Positions 1-11,500 of a DNA stretch of 64,000 bases are shown one piece after another (the first letter of the stretch is position 1; each line of letters opens with the position of its first letter). Location of the stretch: assembly GCF_007829335.1 (NCBI RefSeq), contig NZ_VIWO01000001.1, positions 1,921,153 to 1,985,152 of the forward strand, read 5' to 3'. The DNA comes from Chitinophaga polysaccharea (GTDB lineage Bacteria > Bacteroidota > Bacteroidia > Chitinophagales > Chitinophagaceae). The position numbers and the translations under genes were made by a program. The notes beneath the pieces are model-generated. The model searched no databases, had not been told where the DNA came from, and saw nothing but the letters and a program-made list of their open reading frames with translations.

Positions 1-2
1 AT

Positions 3-365
3 AACACCACCACCATTGGAGCTTTCGCCAACCAGGATACCCGTGCATTAGACCGCTGGCATCAGCCAGGAGATATCACCACTGTTCCCGGCGCCACCAC
101 TACCGATGGTTCTTCTGCTTACCGTAATTATAGCTTGTCTACCGCCAACTGGGGCAACGCTTCCTATATCCGGTTAAAGAATGTTTCCCTGAGATATGAT
201 CTCTCTAAGTATACCCAAAAATGGAAAATCACCAGCGCCAGTGTGTACGCACTTGGACAGAACCTGCTCACGATCACCAACTATAAAGGATTGGATCCTG
301 AAACGCTGGGTATCGTGATGCCGCCATTGAAGTCATATACGATCGGGGTACAGTTTGGGTTCTAA
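3..365 (+). CDS. SusC/RagA-type TonB-dependent receptor, C-terminal fragment
   Basis: The reading frame is open from the left edge of the window, so this is the last ~120 residues of a larger gene that begins outside. It contains the RWHQPGD element, then SYIRLKNVSLRYD, and ends in VQFGF, an aromatic-ended terminal beta-strand. These are typical of the last strands of SusC/RagA barrels, where a conserved tryptophan/proline segment precedes an 'RLKN' strand. The family forms the outer-membrane pore of glycan or peptide uptake complexes and works with the SusD lipoprotein encoded 32 bp downstream. A TTG at 135 could be taken as a start, but that would be an artefact because the frame and homology continue upstream. 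The substrate cannot be told from this fragment. Confidence 0.9.
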   Translation, partial: NTTTIGAFANQDTRALDRWHQPGDITTVPGATTTDGSSAYRNYSLSTANWGNASYIRLKNVSLRYDLSKYTQKWKITSASVYALGQNLLTITNYKGLDPETLGIVMPPLKSYTIGVQFGF

Positions 366-397
366 TAAATTTTCTGACGTCAGATAAAAGATATCAC

Positions 398-1783
398 ATG
401 AAACGTATTCATATATTATTAACCGGTATTTTCCTTTTCATGGCTACGTCCTGCAGCAAGTATGTAGATACGCCTTTGCCAAAGAATGAACTGGTATCCG
501 GTCTTGTTTTTAAAGATGATAAAACGGCTACGGCTGCGGTAACCGGCGTATATGGCAACATGTATTCCTTCAACTACCAGTTTGCCAATGTGCTGATGAA
601 TTACCTCACCTCTATGCAGGCCGATGATTTATACTATTTTGCCAGCTTCGCCAACTACGATGTGTTCAGGGAAAACCGGCTGCTGCCGAGTAGTCAATAT
701 GTACAAAGCATGTTTGCCGATGTATATAGTTATATCTACCAGATGAATGCCTGTATTGAAGGCGTGTCGGGCGCAACTACGCTTACGCCTGCTGTAAAGA
801 ACCAGCTGCTGGGAGAATCCTATTTTATGCGCTCCTTCTTTTACTTTTATTTAGTGAATATGTATGGAGATGTACCTATGGTGACAGGTACCGATTACCA
901 GGTAAATGGGCAACTGCCAAGGGCGCCGCGTGCAGCAGTATACGACACCATTATCAGCAATCTCAAAACAGCCGTGCAGTTGATGGGCGATCAATACCCT
1001 ACCGCACAGCGCAACCGCCCTAACAGGGCCGTGGCTAATGCATTGCTGGCCAGGGTATATCTCTATACGGAAAACTGGCAACAGGCAGAAGCCACTGCTT
1101 CCCTGGTGATTAACAATAACGACTATACGTTGTTGAAAGACCTGAACACTGTGTTCCTGGCCAATAGTAAGGAGGCGCTTTTCCAGTTGCAGCCATTGAA
1201 TGTGCTGGGAGGCCGCAACACCTGGGAAGGATTTACCTCTACGCCAGCTACCGCCACCGGTACCGCCGTATTCCGGCTGCATTCCAGCCTGGTGGCTGCC
1301 TTTGAAAGTGGTGATCAGCGTGCAGCGAAATGGACAGATTTCAGGACCACTGCTTCCGGCGTGTATTACTTCCCTTATAAGTATAAGATACGTACCGCTC
1401 CTTCTGCGGCATTAACAGAGTATTCCATGGTGATGCGCCTGGCAGAACAATATTTAATTCGTGCCGAAGCGCGTATCCGGCAAAATAAACGTGATGAAGG
1501 CCGTAGCGACCTGGATGCCATACGGGAGAGAGCCGGTCTGACCGATTTACCTGCTAACCTGGACCAGGCGGCACTGCTGCTGGCAGTGGAACGCGAACGC
1601 CGGTCGGAGCTATTTGTAGAATGGGGCCATCGTTGGTTTGACCTGAAGCGTACCAAAAGATCTGATGCTGTATTAGGACCGTTGAAAGGCGCCAACTGGC
1701 AACCGACTGATACCCTGTACCCGATTCCTACAGATGCCATCAGCACCAACCAACATCTCACACAAAATCCAGGTTATAATTAA
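398..1783 (+). CDS. SusD/RagB family nutrient-binding outer-membrane lipoprotein
   Basis: 461 residues. The N-terminus is a lipoprotein signal ending in the lipobox ATSC with lipidated Cys19. It is followed by the family's usual opening (YVDTPLP...), the helical/TPR region with FMRSFFYFYLVNMYGDVPMV (the 'R-A/S-F-x-Y' and 'YGDVP' signature), and a C-terminal part with RRSELFVEWGHRWFDLKR, the hallmark 'ER..E....G.RW.DL.R' motif. SusD proteins cap the SusC transporter and bind its ligand at the cell surface. The gene follows the SusC fragment by 32 bp and precedes a thioredoxin-like gene by 10 bp, so the three form one operon. The length is short for the family (usually 500-600), as seen in the SusD forms that pair with TlpA-like genes. 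Confidence 0.95.
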   Translation: MKRIHILLTGIFLFMATSCSKYVDTPLPKNELVSGLVFKDDKTATAAVTGVYGNMYSFNYQFANVLMNYLTSMQADDLYYFASFANYDVFRENRLLPSSQYVQSMFADVYSYIYQMNACIEGVSGATTLTPAVKNQLLGESYFMRSFFYFYLVNMYGDVPMVTGTDYQVNGQLPRAPRAAVYDTIISNLKTAVQLMGDQYPTAQRNRPNRAVANALLARVYLYTENWQQAEATASLVINNNDYTLLKDLNTVFLANSKEALFQLQPLNVLGGRNTWEGFTSTPATATGTAVFRLHSSLVAAFESGDQRAAKWTDFRTTASGVYYFPYKYKIRTAPSAALTEYSMVMRLAEQYLIRAEARIRQNKRDEGRSDLDAIRERAGLTDLPANLDQAALLLAVERERRSELFVEWGHRWFDLKRTKRSDAVLGPLKGANWQPTDTLYPIPTDAISTNQHLTQNPGYN

Positions 1784-1793
1784 AGCCAGCCAG

Positions 1794-3599
1794 ATGAAAA
1801 AGATTATTGCGATGATGGGGTTTATACTCCTGGCTATCGCCAGCGTTGATGCACAGCAGCGGGTAACGATAACGCCTGCCTACCCGGAGCGTGGGCAAAC
1901 GGTTACCGTTACCTACGATCCATCGGCGCCTGGCAGTGGCATACCAGCCAGCAGTACAGATATCACCCTGGTGTTTTCCTATTCCAACTTTTACAACCTG
2001 CCCTGGCGCATGAAAATGCGCCCGCAGGATGGTAAGTGGACTGCTTCCTTTGTGTTGGCAGACTATACTGTTTTTGCCACCTTTTACCTGGAAAGCGGTG
2101 AAGCGGTGGATAAGCCAGCCAAGGATCAACATTATGAAGTCCCCGTTTATAAAAACAAGGTGCCCGTGGAAAACGGGTACCTTTATAAAGCCTACAGCCT
2201 GAGCGCTCAAATAGGAAAATCCCCGCTGCTGGCAGACAAACAAGGGGCGCTTTACAAACAGGAGTTAGCGTTGTACCCGGGTAACTACGAGGCGCAGCTC
2301 CGGTTGCTCACTTATGAAATCAACAAGTCCACATCTCCCGCACAACAGTTACAGCTGAGGGAACAGGCACACCGGGTGATCGCCGGTCGTTTTAATGCCG
2401 CTCCCGGCAACAGCGGGAATCTTAATAAGGTAACGATGGGGTATCTTATTATCGGTGAAAGCACGCGGTTGGACTCCATCCGGAAAGTGGTGATGGAACG
2501 CTATCCCGAATCGGCTCCTGGCCGGGAACTCAATACCGCTGCCCGGGCCAAAGGAAAAGATACGACCGCGCAAATAGCTTTCTTTGAAAAAGAGCTGCAA
2601 AAGGAGACTATTGACAACCGGGAATCCTTTGTGGAGATGCATGATAAATTATTCCATTATTATGCTGCCCGCAAAAACAGCGACAAAGCCTTGTACCATG
2701 CCCGGTTTCTGACTTCGCAGCAACCCGATCCCTACAAAGCAACGACCTGGCAGGAAATAGCGCAAACCCTGCTGGAAAGTGGTATTGTACCAGACAGCGC
2801 CCGGGCTTATGCACAACGTGCCTTAGATAGTGTGCATACCTACCCGGTAGGTGTGATCCGTTATTTCCCGGAAACAGGTTATATCTATCCCTATGCAGAT
2901 GATAGCACCAAACAGGCGGTGTATCGTAAGGCCAGTCACCGCCTGCATGCCCTGCTGGGACTGATAGACCTGCAACAACATCGCCTGGAGGATGCCGGTA
3001 AGCATATGGAGCTGGCCGTGCAAGCCGATGCCGATAAAGCCACCCTGGATGATGCTGCCGCTTTTTACCGGCAAACAGGTAACGCCGAAAAGCTGGCGAT
3101 GCTGGCGCAATTCAGGAAGAAAATACAATTGGAAAAGATGCTGCAACAACAGATCAGTAAGCCGGCGCCTGTGCTCAATAGTTTCGTGGATATGCAGGGA
3201 AAACCGGTGTCTGCCGCTTCGCTTCGTGGAAAAATTATTGTCATTGATTTCTGGGCAACGTGGTGTGTTCCCTGTATGCAGGAAATGCCCTACCTGCAGG
3301 AATTGTACGACCAATATAAAAATCATCCCGACGTGGTGTTTATGATCACCAACAGTGGCGCCAGGAATACGCTGGCCGATGCGCAGGCATGGAGTGAACA
3401 TAAAAAATATTCTTTCCCGGTATATTACAATACGGATCCGGAAATAGGAGAAAAGTTCCGTTTTAATATCATTCCTGCCTCTTATATGATCAACAAAAAA
3501 GGGGATATCCGCTTTACCAATATTGGGTTTGAGGGACCGGAGGTATTACCTCGGCTGCAGGGGCAGTTGGAGTTGTTATTGCAGGAAAGTAGTAAATAA
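1794..3599 (+). CDS. TlpA-like thioredoxin-fold protein with Ig-like and TPR-like N-terminal regions
   Basis: 601 residues from the ATG at 1794. That start gives a clean signal peptide (MKKIIAMMGFILLAIASVDAQ); an in-frame start 60 bp earlier would overlap the SusD gene and spoil it. Residues ~22-150 look like a beta-sandwich domain, ~150-450 are helical and TPR-like, and ~455-600 form a thioredoxin/AhpC-TSA domain with FWATWCVPC (Cys491, Cys494). The CxxC pair and the TlpA/ResA-type fold indicate a periplasmic thiol-disulfide oxidoreductase; its client is unknown. It lies directly behind SusC/SusD, an arrangement often seen in Bacteroidota. A paralogue with the same architecture lies at 42681-44522 on the minus strand beside the GH92 genes. 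A terminator follows immediately. Confidence 0.88.
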   Translation: MKKIIAMMGFILLAIASVDAQQRVTITPAYPERGQTVTVTYDPSAPGSGIPASSTDITLVFSYSNFYNLPWRMKMRPQDGKWTASFVLADYTVFATFYLESGEAVDKPAKDQHYEVPVYKNKVPVENGYLYKAYSLSAQIGKSPLLADKQGALYKQELALYPGNYEAQLRLLTYEINKSTSPAQQLQLREQAHRVIAGRFNAAPGNSGNLNKVTMGYLIIGESTRLDSIRKVVMERYPESAPGRELNTAARAKGKDTTAQIAFFEKELQKETIDNRESFVEMHDKLFHYYAARKNSDKALYHARFLTSQQPDPYKATTWQEIAQTLLESGIVPDSARAYAQRALDSVHTYPVGVIRYFPETGYIYPYADDSTKQAVYRKASHRLHALLGLIDLQQHRLEDAGKHMELAVQADADKATLDDAAAFYRQTGNAEKLAMLAQFRKKIQLEKMLQQQISKPAPVLNSFVDMQGKPVSAASLRGKIIVIDFWATWCVPCMQEMPYLQELYDQYKNHPDVVFMITNSGARNTLADAQAWSEHKKYSFPVYYNTDPEIGEKFRFNIIPASYMINKKGDIRFTNIGFEGPEVLPRLQGQLELLLQESSK

Positions 3600-3610
3600 A
3601 TGCCAGTAGA

Positions 3611-3639
3611 AGCTCTCCGCTTAGGCGGAGGGCTTTTTT
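3611..3639 (+). terminator. Intrinsic terminator of the first SusCD operon
   Basis: A 10-bp stem (AGCTCTCCGC / GCGGAGGGCT, one T-G wobble) with a TTAG loop is followed by six Ts. It begins 12 bp after the stop codon of the thioredoxin-like gene and marks the end of the SusC-SusD-TlpA operon. Confidence 0.9.
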
Positions 3640-3953
3640 GTGTGGGACCAGTAATGAACATTTTGTTCATTTTGATGTATTTAAAGGTAGAGAGAAGATG
3701 ATGGTGCTCTGCCGTTAGGCCCTGATATATAACAGCTTAACTTATCCTGATGGGTAAGTATAAATATTTCCCAGCGAGTAATATTTATATTACCTTCATT
3801 ATAGAAATAGCCGGTCTAACGGTAACGGGAGAATGAAAACGCTGTGAGTTAACAACCAGAATCAGAAAGAAGACATGTGATATAGCCAAAACTATCTCTA
3901 TTATTTGCCGGTAGTTTAACGAATATACCTTCAAAATTAAAATAACCGCAAAA
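3640..3953. other. Intergenic region upstream of the chaperone-usher-like operon
   Basis: About 310 bases with no plausible gene. It should hold the promoter of the five-gene operon that starts at 3954. The only clear structure is the perfect 8-bp inverted repeat at 3653-3671. I found no clean TTG-N19-21-TAnnTTTG Bacteroidota promoter. Confidence 0.6.
3653..3671. promoter_or_regulatory. Perfect 8-bp inverted repeat, possible operator
   Basis: AATGAACA-TTT-TGTTCATT, arms perfect, spacer 3. It lies 280 bp upstream of the DUF4402 gene and just after the terminator of the previous operon. It is too short and AT-rich to be a terminator and has no T-tract beyond TTTTG. It could be a binding site for a dimeric regulator; no regulator gene is adjacent. 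Confidence 0.35.
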
Positions 3954-4469
3954 ATGAAAAGAACTAAAATTACTGCACTCATCACGCTGGCGTTTATGGC
4001 TGTGGGCGCCCGCGCTGTAGCACAGGAAACGGCCTCGGCCACTGCTACGGCCACTATTGTAACTCCCATTAGCATTACCAAGACTGTTGACATGAACTTC
4101 GGCAATGTAGCTGTTCAGTCTACAACAGGAGGTACAGTAGTGCTTACCCCAGCCGGTGTCCGTTCTGCTACCGGAGGTGTAACCCTGCCTACAACGGCTA
4201 CCGGAACTGTTACAGCTGCCTCATTTACCGTGAATGGAACAGGCAATTACACTTACGCCATTACCCTGCCATCTTCGGCACTGACCATTACCAGTGGGTC
4301 GAACACGATGACAGTCAGCACTTTTACAAGTACTCCTTCAGGGGTGGGAACACTCACTGCGGGTACTCAAACGCTCAATGTGGGTGCTACCCTGAATGTT
4401 ACCGCTGCTCAGCCAGCCGGAACTTATGTATCAGGCACCCCTTTTAATGTAACTGTTAATTATAACTGA
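3954..4469 (+). CDS. DUF4402 protein, candidate major pilus/fimbrial subunit
   Basis: 171 residues: signal peptide (cleavage likely after AVAQ, residue ~24), then a DUF4402 domain over almost the whole mature chain, with the family signatures MNFGNVAV near the N-terminus, VLTPAG, GNYTYAITLPSS and the terminal strand FNVTVNYN. The mature N-terminus is a short alternating Thr/Ala/Ile stretch (ETASATATATIVTP) that could serve as a donor strand. DUF4402 proteins are small secreted beta-sandwich proteins, and in proteobacteria they occur beside fimbrial chaperones and ushers. Here the next gene is a PapD-like chaperone and the last gene of the operon is usher-like. That context, more than the domain alone, makes a pilin-like role likely. 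A second, divergent DUF4402 gene is at 13538. Confidence 0.85.
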   Translation: MKRTKITALITLAFMAVGARAVAQETASATATATIVTPISITKTVDMNFGNVAVQSTTGGTVVLTPAGVRSATGGVTLPTTATGTVTAASFTVNGTGNYTYAITLPSSALTITSGSNTMTVSTFTSTPSGVGTLTAGTQTLNVGATLNVTAAQPAGTYVSGTPFNVTVNYN

Positions 4470-4579
4470 CGCAGGGATTGTGTAAAGCCGTCTGATTTTT
4501 CCCCAGGTAAACTTTATGAACTTCCTGTATAGTACGTGGCATGCTGCGGCTATACGCTTTTATTTTAAAGCATGAACCC

Positions 4580-5440
4580 ATGAGGATATCGGTAAGACCG
4601 GATATTTTAAATATCGGATGTACCTCCCGTTTTATTGTTACTACTATTTTATGTTGTTACGGACTCCTGACAAGCGCACAGGGTAATCTCCTGGTGACGC
4701 CCGTAAGAGTTGTTTTTGAAGGGCAGAAACGCGCGGAGGAATTGAATCTGGCAAATGCCGGTACAGATACCGCCAGGTATCTTATTTCATTCGTGGAAAT
4801 CCGGATGAATCAAAATGGCACTTTTGACCAGATTAACGAACCGGATTCGGGGCAACAATTTGCCAGTAAGTACCTTCGTTTTTTTCCCCGAAGCGTTGTG
4901 CTGGGCCCTAATGAAGCACAGGTAATAAAGCTGCAGTTAACCGGTAGCGGGGAGTTGACAACGGGCGAATACCGCTCTCATCTTTATTTCAGAGCAGTAC
5001 CCGGTGATATGACTTCCAGTGAAAACAAGCCAGCATCAGATAGTAATAGTATTAACGTAAAGCTTACGCCGGTCTTTGGCATTACGATCCCGGTTATCAT
5101 AAGAGTGGGGGAAACTACCGCTAATGTGCAGTTATCAGATCTTTCTGTAGACCTTGCCAAGGCTGCGTCACCCACGCTGGGCATTTTGCTCAACCGGTCA
5201 GGGAATGCTTCCGTGTATGGTGATATTACAGTAGAACATATTTCTCCCCAGGGAAAGGTAACAGAAGTGGCCGTAGCCAGAGGATTAGCAGTATATACCC
5301 CCAATAAACAACGTTATCTCCGCCTCCCCCTCGAAAACAAGCCAGGAATTAATTATCACGCAGGAAAGTTACGGGTAGCATACACCACGAAATTGAAGAC
5401 AGCTACCCAGCAATTAGCAGCGGCTGAGTTGGTACTGTAG
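4580..5440 (+). CDS. PapD-like periplasmic (fimbrial-type) chaperone
   Basis: 286 residues from the ATG at 4580; an ATG at 4541 in the same frame would add 13 residues, and neither start has a clear ribosome site. A signal peptide ends near LLTSAQG. The first ~110 mature residues match the PapD-type Ig fold: LLVTPVRVVFEGQKRAEELNL (strand A/B with the 'P-x-R-V' turn), LRFFPRSVVLGPNEAQVIKL (the conserved 'P..v.L.P...Q.i.l' F-G segment) and GEYRSHLYF. A second Ig-like half with YLRLPLENKPGI follows. Chaperones of this fold hold pilus subunits in the periplasm and deliver them to an usher. It sits 110 bp after a DUF4402 subunit gene and upstream of the adhesin and usher-like genes. Confidence 0.8.
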   Translation: MRISVRPDILNIGCTSRFIVTTILCCYGLLTSAQGNLLVTPVRVVFEGQKRAEELNLANAGTDTARYLISFVEIRMNQNGTFDQINEPDSGQQFASKYLRFFPRSVVLGPNEAQVIKLQLTGSGELTTGEYRSHLYFRAVPGDMTSSENKPASDSNSINVKLTPVFGITIPVIIRVGETTANVQLSDLSVDLAKAASPTLGILLNRSGNASVYGDITVEHISPQGKVTEVAVARGLAVYTPNKQRYLRLPLENKPGINYHAGKLRVAYTTKLKTATQQLAAAELVL

Positions 5441-5556
5441 CGGGGAAGCATCAACCAAATAACGCTCCTATGGAAGTGATTATGCATTGGTTAATTCGTC
5501 AGTCAGGTATCAATAAATATTTTCGGATTTCCCACATAGGCAGCCCCTGTATTGCT

Positions 5557-8500
5557 ATGGGCCGGAGCCATATTCTATTCATCACTGGTTGGCTCATGAC
5601 AACCGGGCTTTTCCTGTTGCCCGTATTATCATTGGCGCAAACCAGCTGGACGGGAGTTGCCAGTACTGCCTGGTCTAACAATGCCAATTGGACTGCCGGG
5701 GTTCCCAATGCCACGGTGGATGTGGTGATTGGTAATGCCAGTTTTACGGGAGCTTTCAGCCCGACCATTAGTGCAAGCGCCAGCTGTAAATCACTTACTG
5801 TAGGAGCCGGAGTAAACGCTACCCTCACTGTGAGTAAGAACCTTACCGTTTCCGGTAACCTGTTGATTGCTGCTGGCAGTACTATTAGCCAAAAAGGGAG
5901 TACGCTTACTGTTAATGGGAACTGGACAAACAACGGAAGCTATACGCCTACCGCCAACAATGCCAGAGTAACATTTGCGGGAGTAACCCAGAGCATTGGA
6001 GGGACTACTGCTACCGCTTTCCGCAGTCTGACCATTGGCGTGGGAGGTACTACCACCCAGAATACGAACATGACTGTTGCCGGTACATTGACCGTTAATG
6101 GTACATTTATTCCAGCAGATGTTGCCACGCCTGTTACTACTTCGGGAAACGGCAATATTACCGTGAGTGCCGGTGGTATTTTGCAGGTGAATGCCTCCAC
6201 ATTTGCCGGTAATTATGCTTCAACGGGGACTATTACGCTGGCTGCCGGCAGTATAGTCAACTATGGCAGCACCTTGGTGAATCAAACGGTTAAAAATAAC
6301 CTGACTTATTCCACGCTGAGAATTAGTGGCAGCGGCATAAAGACATTGGGGGGTAACCTGAACCCGCTTAACTCCACTACAGCAACAGCAGGTACTATAG
6401 AGGTGCTGGCTGGTACGCTCGACCTGTCGACGTTTACCGCAAGCCGGGGAACCACTGTGGCGGGCGGAGGTATATCCGTAGCTAATGCCACCTCGTTAAA
6501 GATAGGGGGTACTGGTACCTTTCCTGCCAATTACGGCACCGTATCCCTCGGTTTGACCAGCACTGTAGAGTACAATGGTACCACTCAAACAGTAGCCGCT
6601 CAAACATATGGTAATCTTACGTTATCGTCCGGTAGCAGCGCCTCTGTGAAAACGATGCCATCTACGGCGTTTACGGTGGCGGGAAACCTTACTTCGGCTA
6701 TAGGTAGTGGTACCGCTGTTTCCTATACCGCCGCTTCCAATATTACCGTAAGTGGTAATGTCAACATCGGCACAGGAACTACATTTAGTGGAGGTAGCTT
6801 TACAGTAACTACCGGAGGCGACTGGGTCAACAATGGTACTTTCAGTGGAGGTACGAGCACCGTAGTGATGACAGGAGGTGGTACTTCTATCAGTGGGTCG
6901 GGGACGCATAATTTTAACAACCTGACCGTAGCTGCCACCAATATCACGGCAGCGGCCAGTACTTCACTTAACCTTTCCGGTAATTTTGCCAGCACGGCTC
7001 CCGGAACATTTACACATCAAACAGGTGGTACGGTTACCATGAGTGGTACTGGCGCCAGTATTACCGGTACCGGCTTTTCTTTCGAAAACCTGGCCATATC
7101 AGGAACCGTGACAGCGGCAGTAGATATTATTTTAACGGGTAATATTTCTGCCAGCGGCACCTTTACCAATACATCCGGCAGTGTTACCATGAGTGGCACT
7201 GGAAAAACTATTTCCGGTGCCGGTACGCTGAATTTCGGAAGTCTGATACCAACAGGTACCATTACATCGACAGCCAATTTTTCTGTTAATAATACACTGA
7301 ATGTATCTGGTAGTTTTTCGGCCAGCGCCGGTACTGCTACCTTTACCGGCACCAGCGTGCTCAATGGTACCGCCAATCTTTTTAACGTTACCCTGAATGG
7401 TACCTCTTTACTATTGTCGGCAAATTCCACACTGGGTATTGCCAATACCTATACCGTTACTGCGGGTACACTCAACGTAACCTCCTCCGTTCCCAATACC
7501 GTCAATTTCAATAGCACGGCTGCTCAGACAATACCCGCAGGCACCTTTAACAACCTGACGGTTAGTGGAGGCAATACCAAAACATTGGGAGGAACAGTGA
7601 CTGCGAATGGCGACTTTACCATTGCATCAGGTACCACGTTTAGTGGTTCCAGTCAGTCTATTTCCATATCCGGTAACTGGATTAATAACGGTACGTTTAC
7701 AGCGTCTACAAGTACGGTAACGCTTACCGGTGGGACTAACACCTCTATCACAGGAGCTTCTACCTTTAGTACGCTCGTTATAAATAAATCGACTGCGGCT
7801 ACCCAGGTAACATTGGTCAATAATATTTCCGTGGCAACGCTCACGATGACCAGCGGGACCATGAATACCGGGGCTAATACTGTTACCATTACCGGCGACA
7901 GAAGTGGCAACGGCATTATACTGGGTACTATTCAACACGCCCATGCCTTTGCTTTGGGCACTACCTATGCTTTTGAAGGACCCAATACCACCATTACACT
8001 TAACGCTCTTGGTGTCACTTCTGTTACCATGTCTGTACTTTCGCAACCGGTAGCAGATTTTCCATCCGGTGCAGCTATTAACCGCGAGTATGATATCACT
8101 GTTGGCGGAGCGCTTGCCCTGGCCGCTACCACAACGTTACGTTTTCACTACGAAGATGCTGACTTGAACGGTAACACTGAGTCAGGGCTCACGATTTGGA
8201 GCAATACCGGTTCGGGCTGGAGCGTATATGGCAACTCTGTCAGCAGCACTACCTCAAACTATGTGGAACAGAGCAAGCTGCTGACCTCTTTTGCCGGGCG
8301 TTATACGCTTTCGTCAACCGCCAATGTGGTGAGGTGGAATGGTAGTGTGAGTACAGACTGGAACACCGCCGGTAACTGGACGGTTGCCCAGGGTAGTCCA
8401 TCCCGTCCGCCAGGTGTTAATGACATCGCTGAAATAGGCACTATTGCATTTACGAACCAGCCGACGATCAGCGCCAGCGCCAATGTGAAAAGTATTTCCT

Positions 8501-11500
8501 TTGGCGGTGTGCAGGCGGCTACCCTCACACTGGCCTCAGGAGGATCGTTGACCACCCAGGGAAATATCGGCGGGGTATGGTCGGGCAATGCTGCACATAC
8601 AATTAATGTGGGCGCTCAAACGATGACCGTAAATGGCAACCTGGTATTAAGCGATGGTACCGCCGGGCATACCGTCCAGTTAAACGTGGGCAATGGCAGT
8701 GTTACCGTGGGCGGATCAGTGACACAATCAGGCGGGGCGGGTATTGCCTGCTCCGGTACTGGTTCACTCAGTATCGGTGGCAATTTTAATTATACCAGTG
8801 GTACCTTTACCGCCGGCAGCGGCACGGTGATATATAATGGCGCCGCATTACAGTCGGTGGCGGGTCTTACCTATAATCACCTCACCATTAATAAGTCTGC
8901 CAACAGCGCCCAAATTAATAGCAGTACCACCGTGAATGGCAACCTCACCGTGAGTAGTGGCGATTTGAGTGTGAATGCTGCTACCACGGTAACCGGTGAT
9001 ATAACGCTCGGTACAGGTGCGACTGCCAACGGAGGCGGCGCTGCTATTTCGCTCAACGGCAATTGGAACAATAGCGGTACGTTTACACCGTCGACAGGAA
9101 CAATTAATTTTACTGGCAGTAATGCGCAAAATATCAGCAGTACTACCTTTAACAACCTGGTGGTTAATAAAACGGGAGGAACAGCTTCACTCACCGGCAA
9201 CATCGTGATGAATGGAAATCTTTCGGTGAATGCCGGTACCCTTGGGCTAGCCACCTTTACTGCCAACCGTGCTACACAAGGCGGGATATTGACGGTGGCG
9301 AACAGCAGCCTATTAACAGTGGGTGGTACCGCCAATTTTCCGGCCAATTACTCCCAATACCAGTTAGGAAATACAAGTACGGTTAATTACAATGCGGCAG
9401 GGGCCCAAACTGTGTCTGGTAATATTTCGTATGGATTCCTCACGTTAAGTGGGAGTGGTACTAAAACACAGGCGGCAAATTTCACCGTCAATAATGACCT
9501 CACAATTGGTAGTGGCGTTACCTATAGTGCCGGTGCATTTACCACTAATTTGTATGGTAACTGGAGCAATAGCGGTACTTTTTCGGGAGGAACGGGAACG
9601 GTTACACTAAATGGAAGCAGCAAAACAATTACCGGCAATACTACTTTCAACAGGCTTACCGTATATGGTAGTTATGCGGTGGCTGGTAGTGATATCACCT
9701 ATAATGGATTGTTACAAATAGTCACCGGCGGTTCGTACGATGGGGGCAGCGGGTCGGCTACCGTGAACGGCGATCTGATCAATAGCGGGTCACTTATCAG
9801 CAATGGTGTGACCACATTTAGCGGTACCTCCTTACAAACGATCCGTTTCATTAATGCCCTGGTGTCTAACTCGACCGGGGTTATCAATTTTAACGGGAAT
9901 GTTTCCCCGGTCTTAAATTCTACCAGTTCTCCCACATTCGCCACGCTGAATGTAAATAATACGGCGGGTATCAATCCCAGTGTGGGGTGGCTAGTGCTGG
10001 TAGCGTTTAATATCAGTAGTGGTGCTGTTTTTAACGGAGGCTTGCCTACGCATACTATTCAGGGCAGTTTTACTAACAATGGCACCGTAACCAGCAGCGG
10101 TACCCTGAATTTTAATCCTTCTTCTCCCCAGAATATACAACTTACCGGTACTTCTTTTTCCAGCACAGGTACAGTTATATTTGGTGGTACAGCCGCCATA
10201 ACGGTGAATGGTACGCCCAATAGCCTGAATATCGTCAACATCACCAATACCGCAGGTGTTAGTCCTACCGCTAACTGGAGCCTGAACGCAGATTTGCATA
10301 TTGCCGGAAATGCCATCTTTAACGCAGGCAGTAATACATTTACTACAAACGGCAACATTGAAAGTAATGGGACATTGAATGGAGGTACTTCTACTTTTAC
10401 GATGACGGCACCCTCCGGGACGTTGACAGGCAGCCTGGGTACAACATTTTACAATCTGGTGATCAACGGAACGATACAAACGGAATCGAATTTCAACATA
10501 CAGAATAATTTTACGATCAACGGTGCCTTGGATGCGTCTATTGGTATGCCTAATATGACAGGCAGCGGACCTTCTGTTATTGGCGGTACGGCCAGTCCGT
10601 TTAACCTGGCGCAGCTGGGAGTACAAAAATCGGCTACCGCCACCGTAACACAAGCAAGAACGCTCAGTTTAATGTCAACCCTTTCAATAGTAAGTGGGAC
10701 GCTGGATACAGGAGATTCTACTATTATACAAGATCCTGCCGGCGGTGGCGTGCTGACGATCAACGACAGTGCCCGGCTAATTGTGAGAGGCGTTTACAGT
10801 CTCCCTGCATTTGATAATTACGCATTGGATACTTTAAGTACGGTAGAATATGGTGGCAGTACACAAACCGTGTCTGCCGTGACTCCCTATGGAAATTTGA
10901 CCATTTCTACAGCAGGCACCAAAACGGCCACCGCTGCATTAACAATACAAAATGATTTTACATTGAGCAATGGCACCTTTGTACCAGGTAGCTTTACGGA
11001 TACGCTCCGGCGACACTGGACAATGACGAGTGGCACATTTACCAATACCGGTTCCACCATTTACTTTTCGGGGAGCGTGGATCAAAACGTTAGTTCCACA
11101 GGGGCATTTAATCATATTACTATTAATAAGACGGCAGGAGCAGTGGTATTATCTTCCAATATAACCGCCAACGGTAACTTAACATTTACCGCAAAAGGGA
11201 TACGGACGGGCAGTAATACCATGATTATTGCCTCCACCGGAAGTGTAATTGGCGGTGGGCAAAGTACCGGATGGGTATATGGTTTACTGCAAAAGAACAT
11301 TGCCACCGGTACTAATATCAACCGACTGTACGAAGTGGGCGATAGCCTGAATTATACACCGGCCACCCTGCTATTTGCCAGCGTGGGTACCAGCGGAAAT
11401 GTAACTGCTTTGGTAACTCCAGAAAGCCATCCCAACCTGGCTACTTCCGGCTTAAATACCAGTAAGAAAGTAAACCGTTATTGGTCTGTTACCAACAATG

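Noticed and set aside
851..1282. 143-codon minus-strand frame
   Set aside because: Lies wholly inside the well-supported SusD gene and has no signal or motif.
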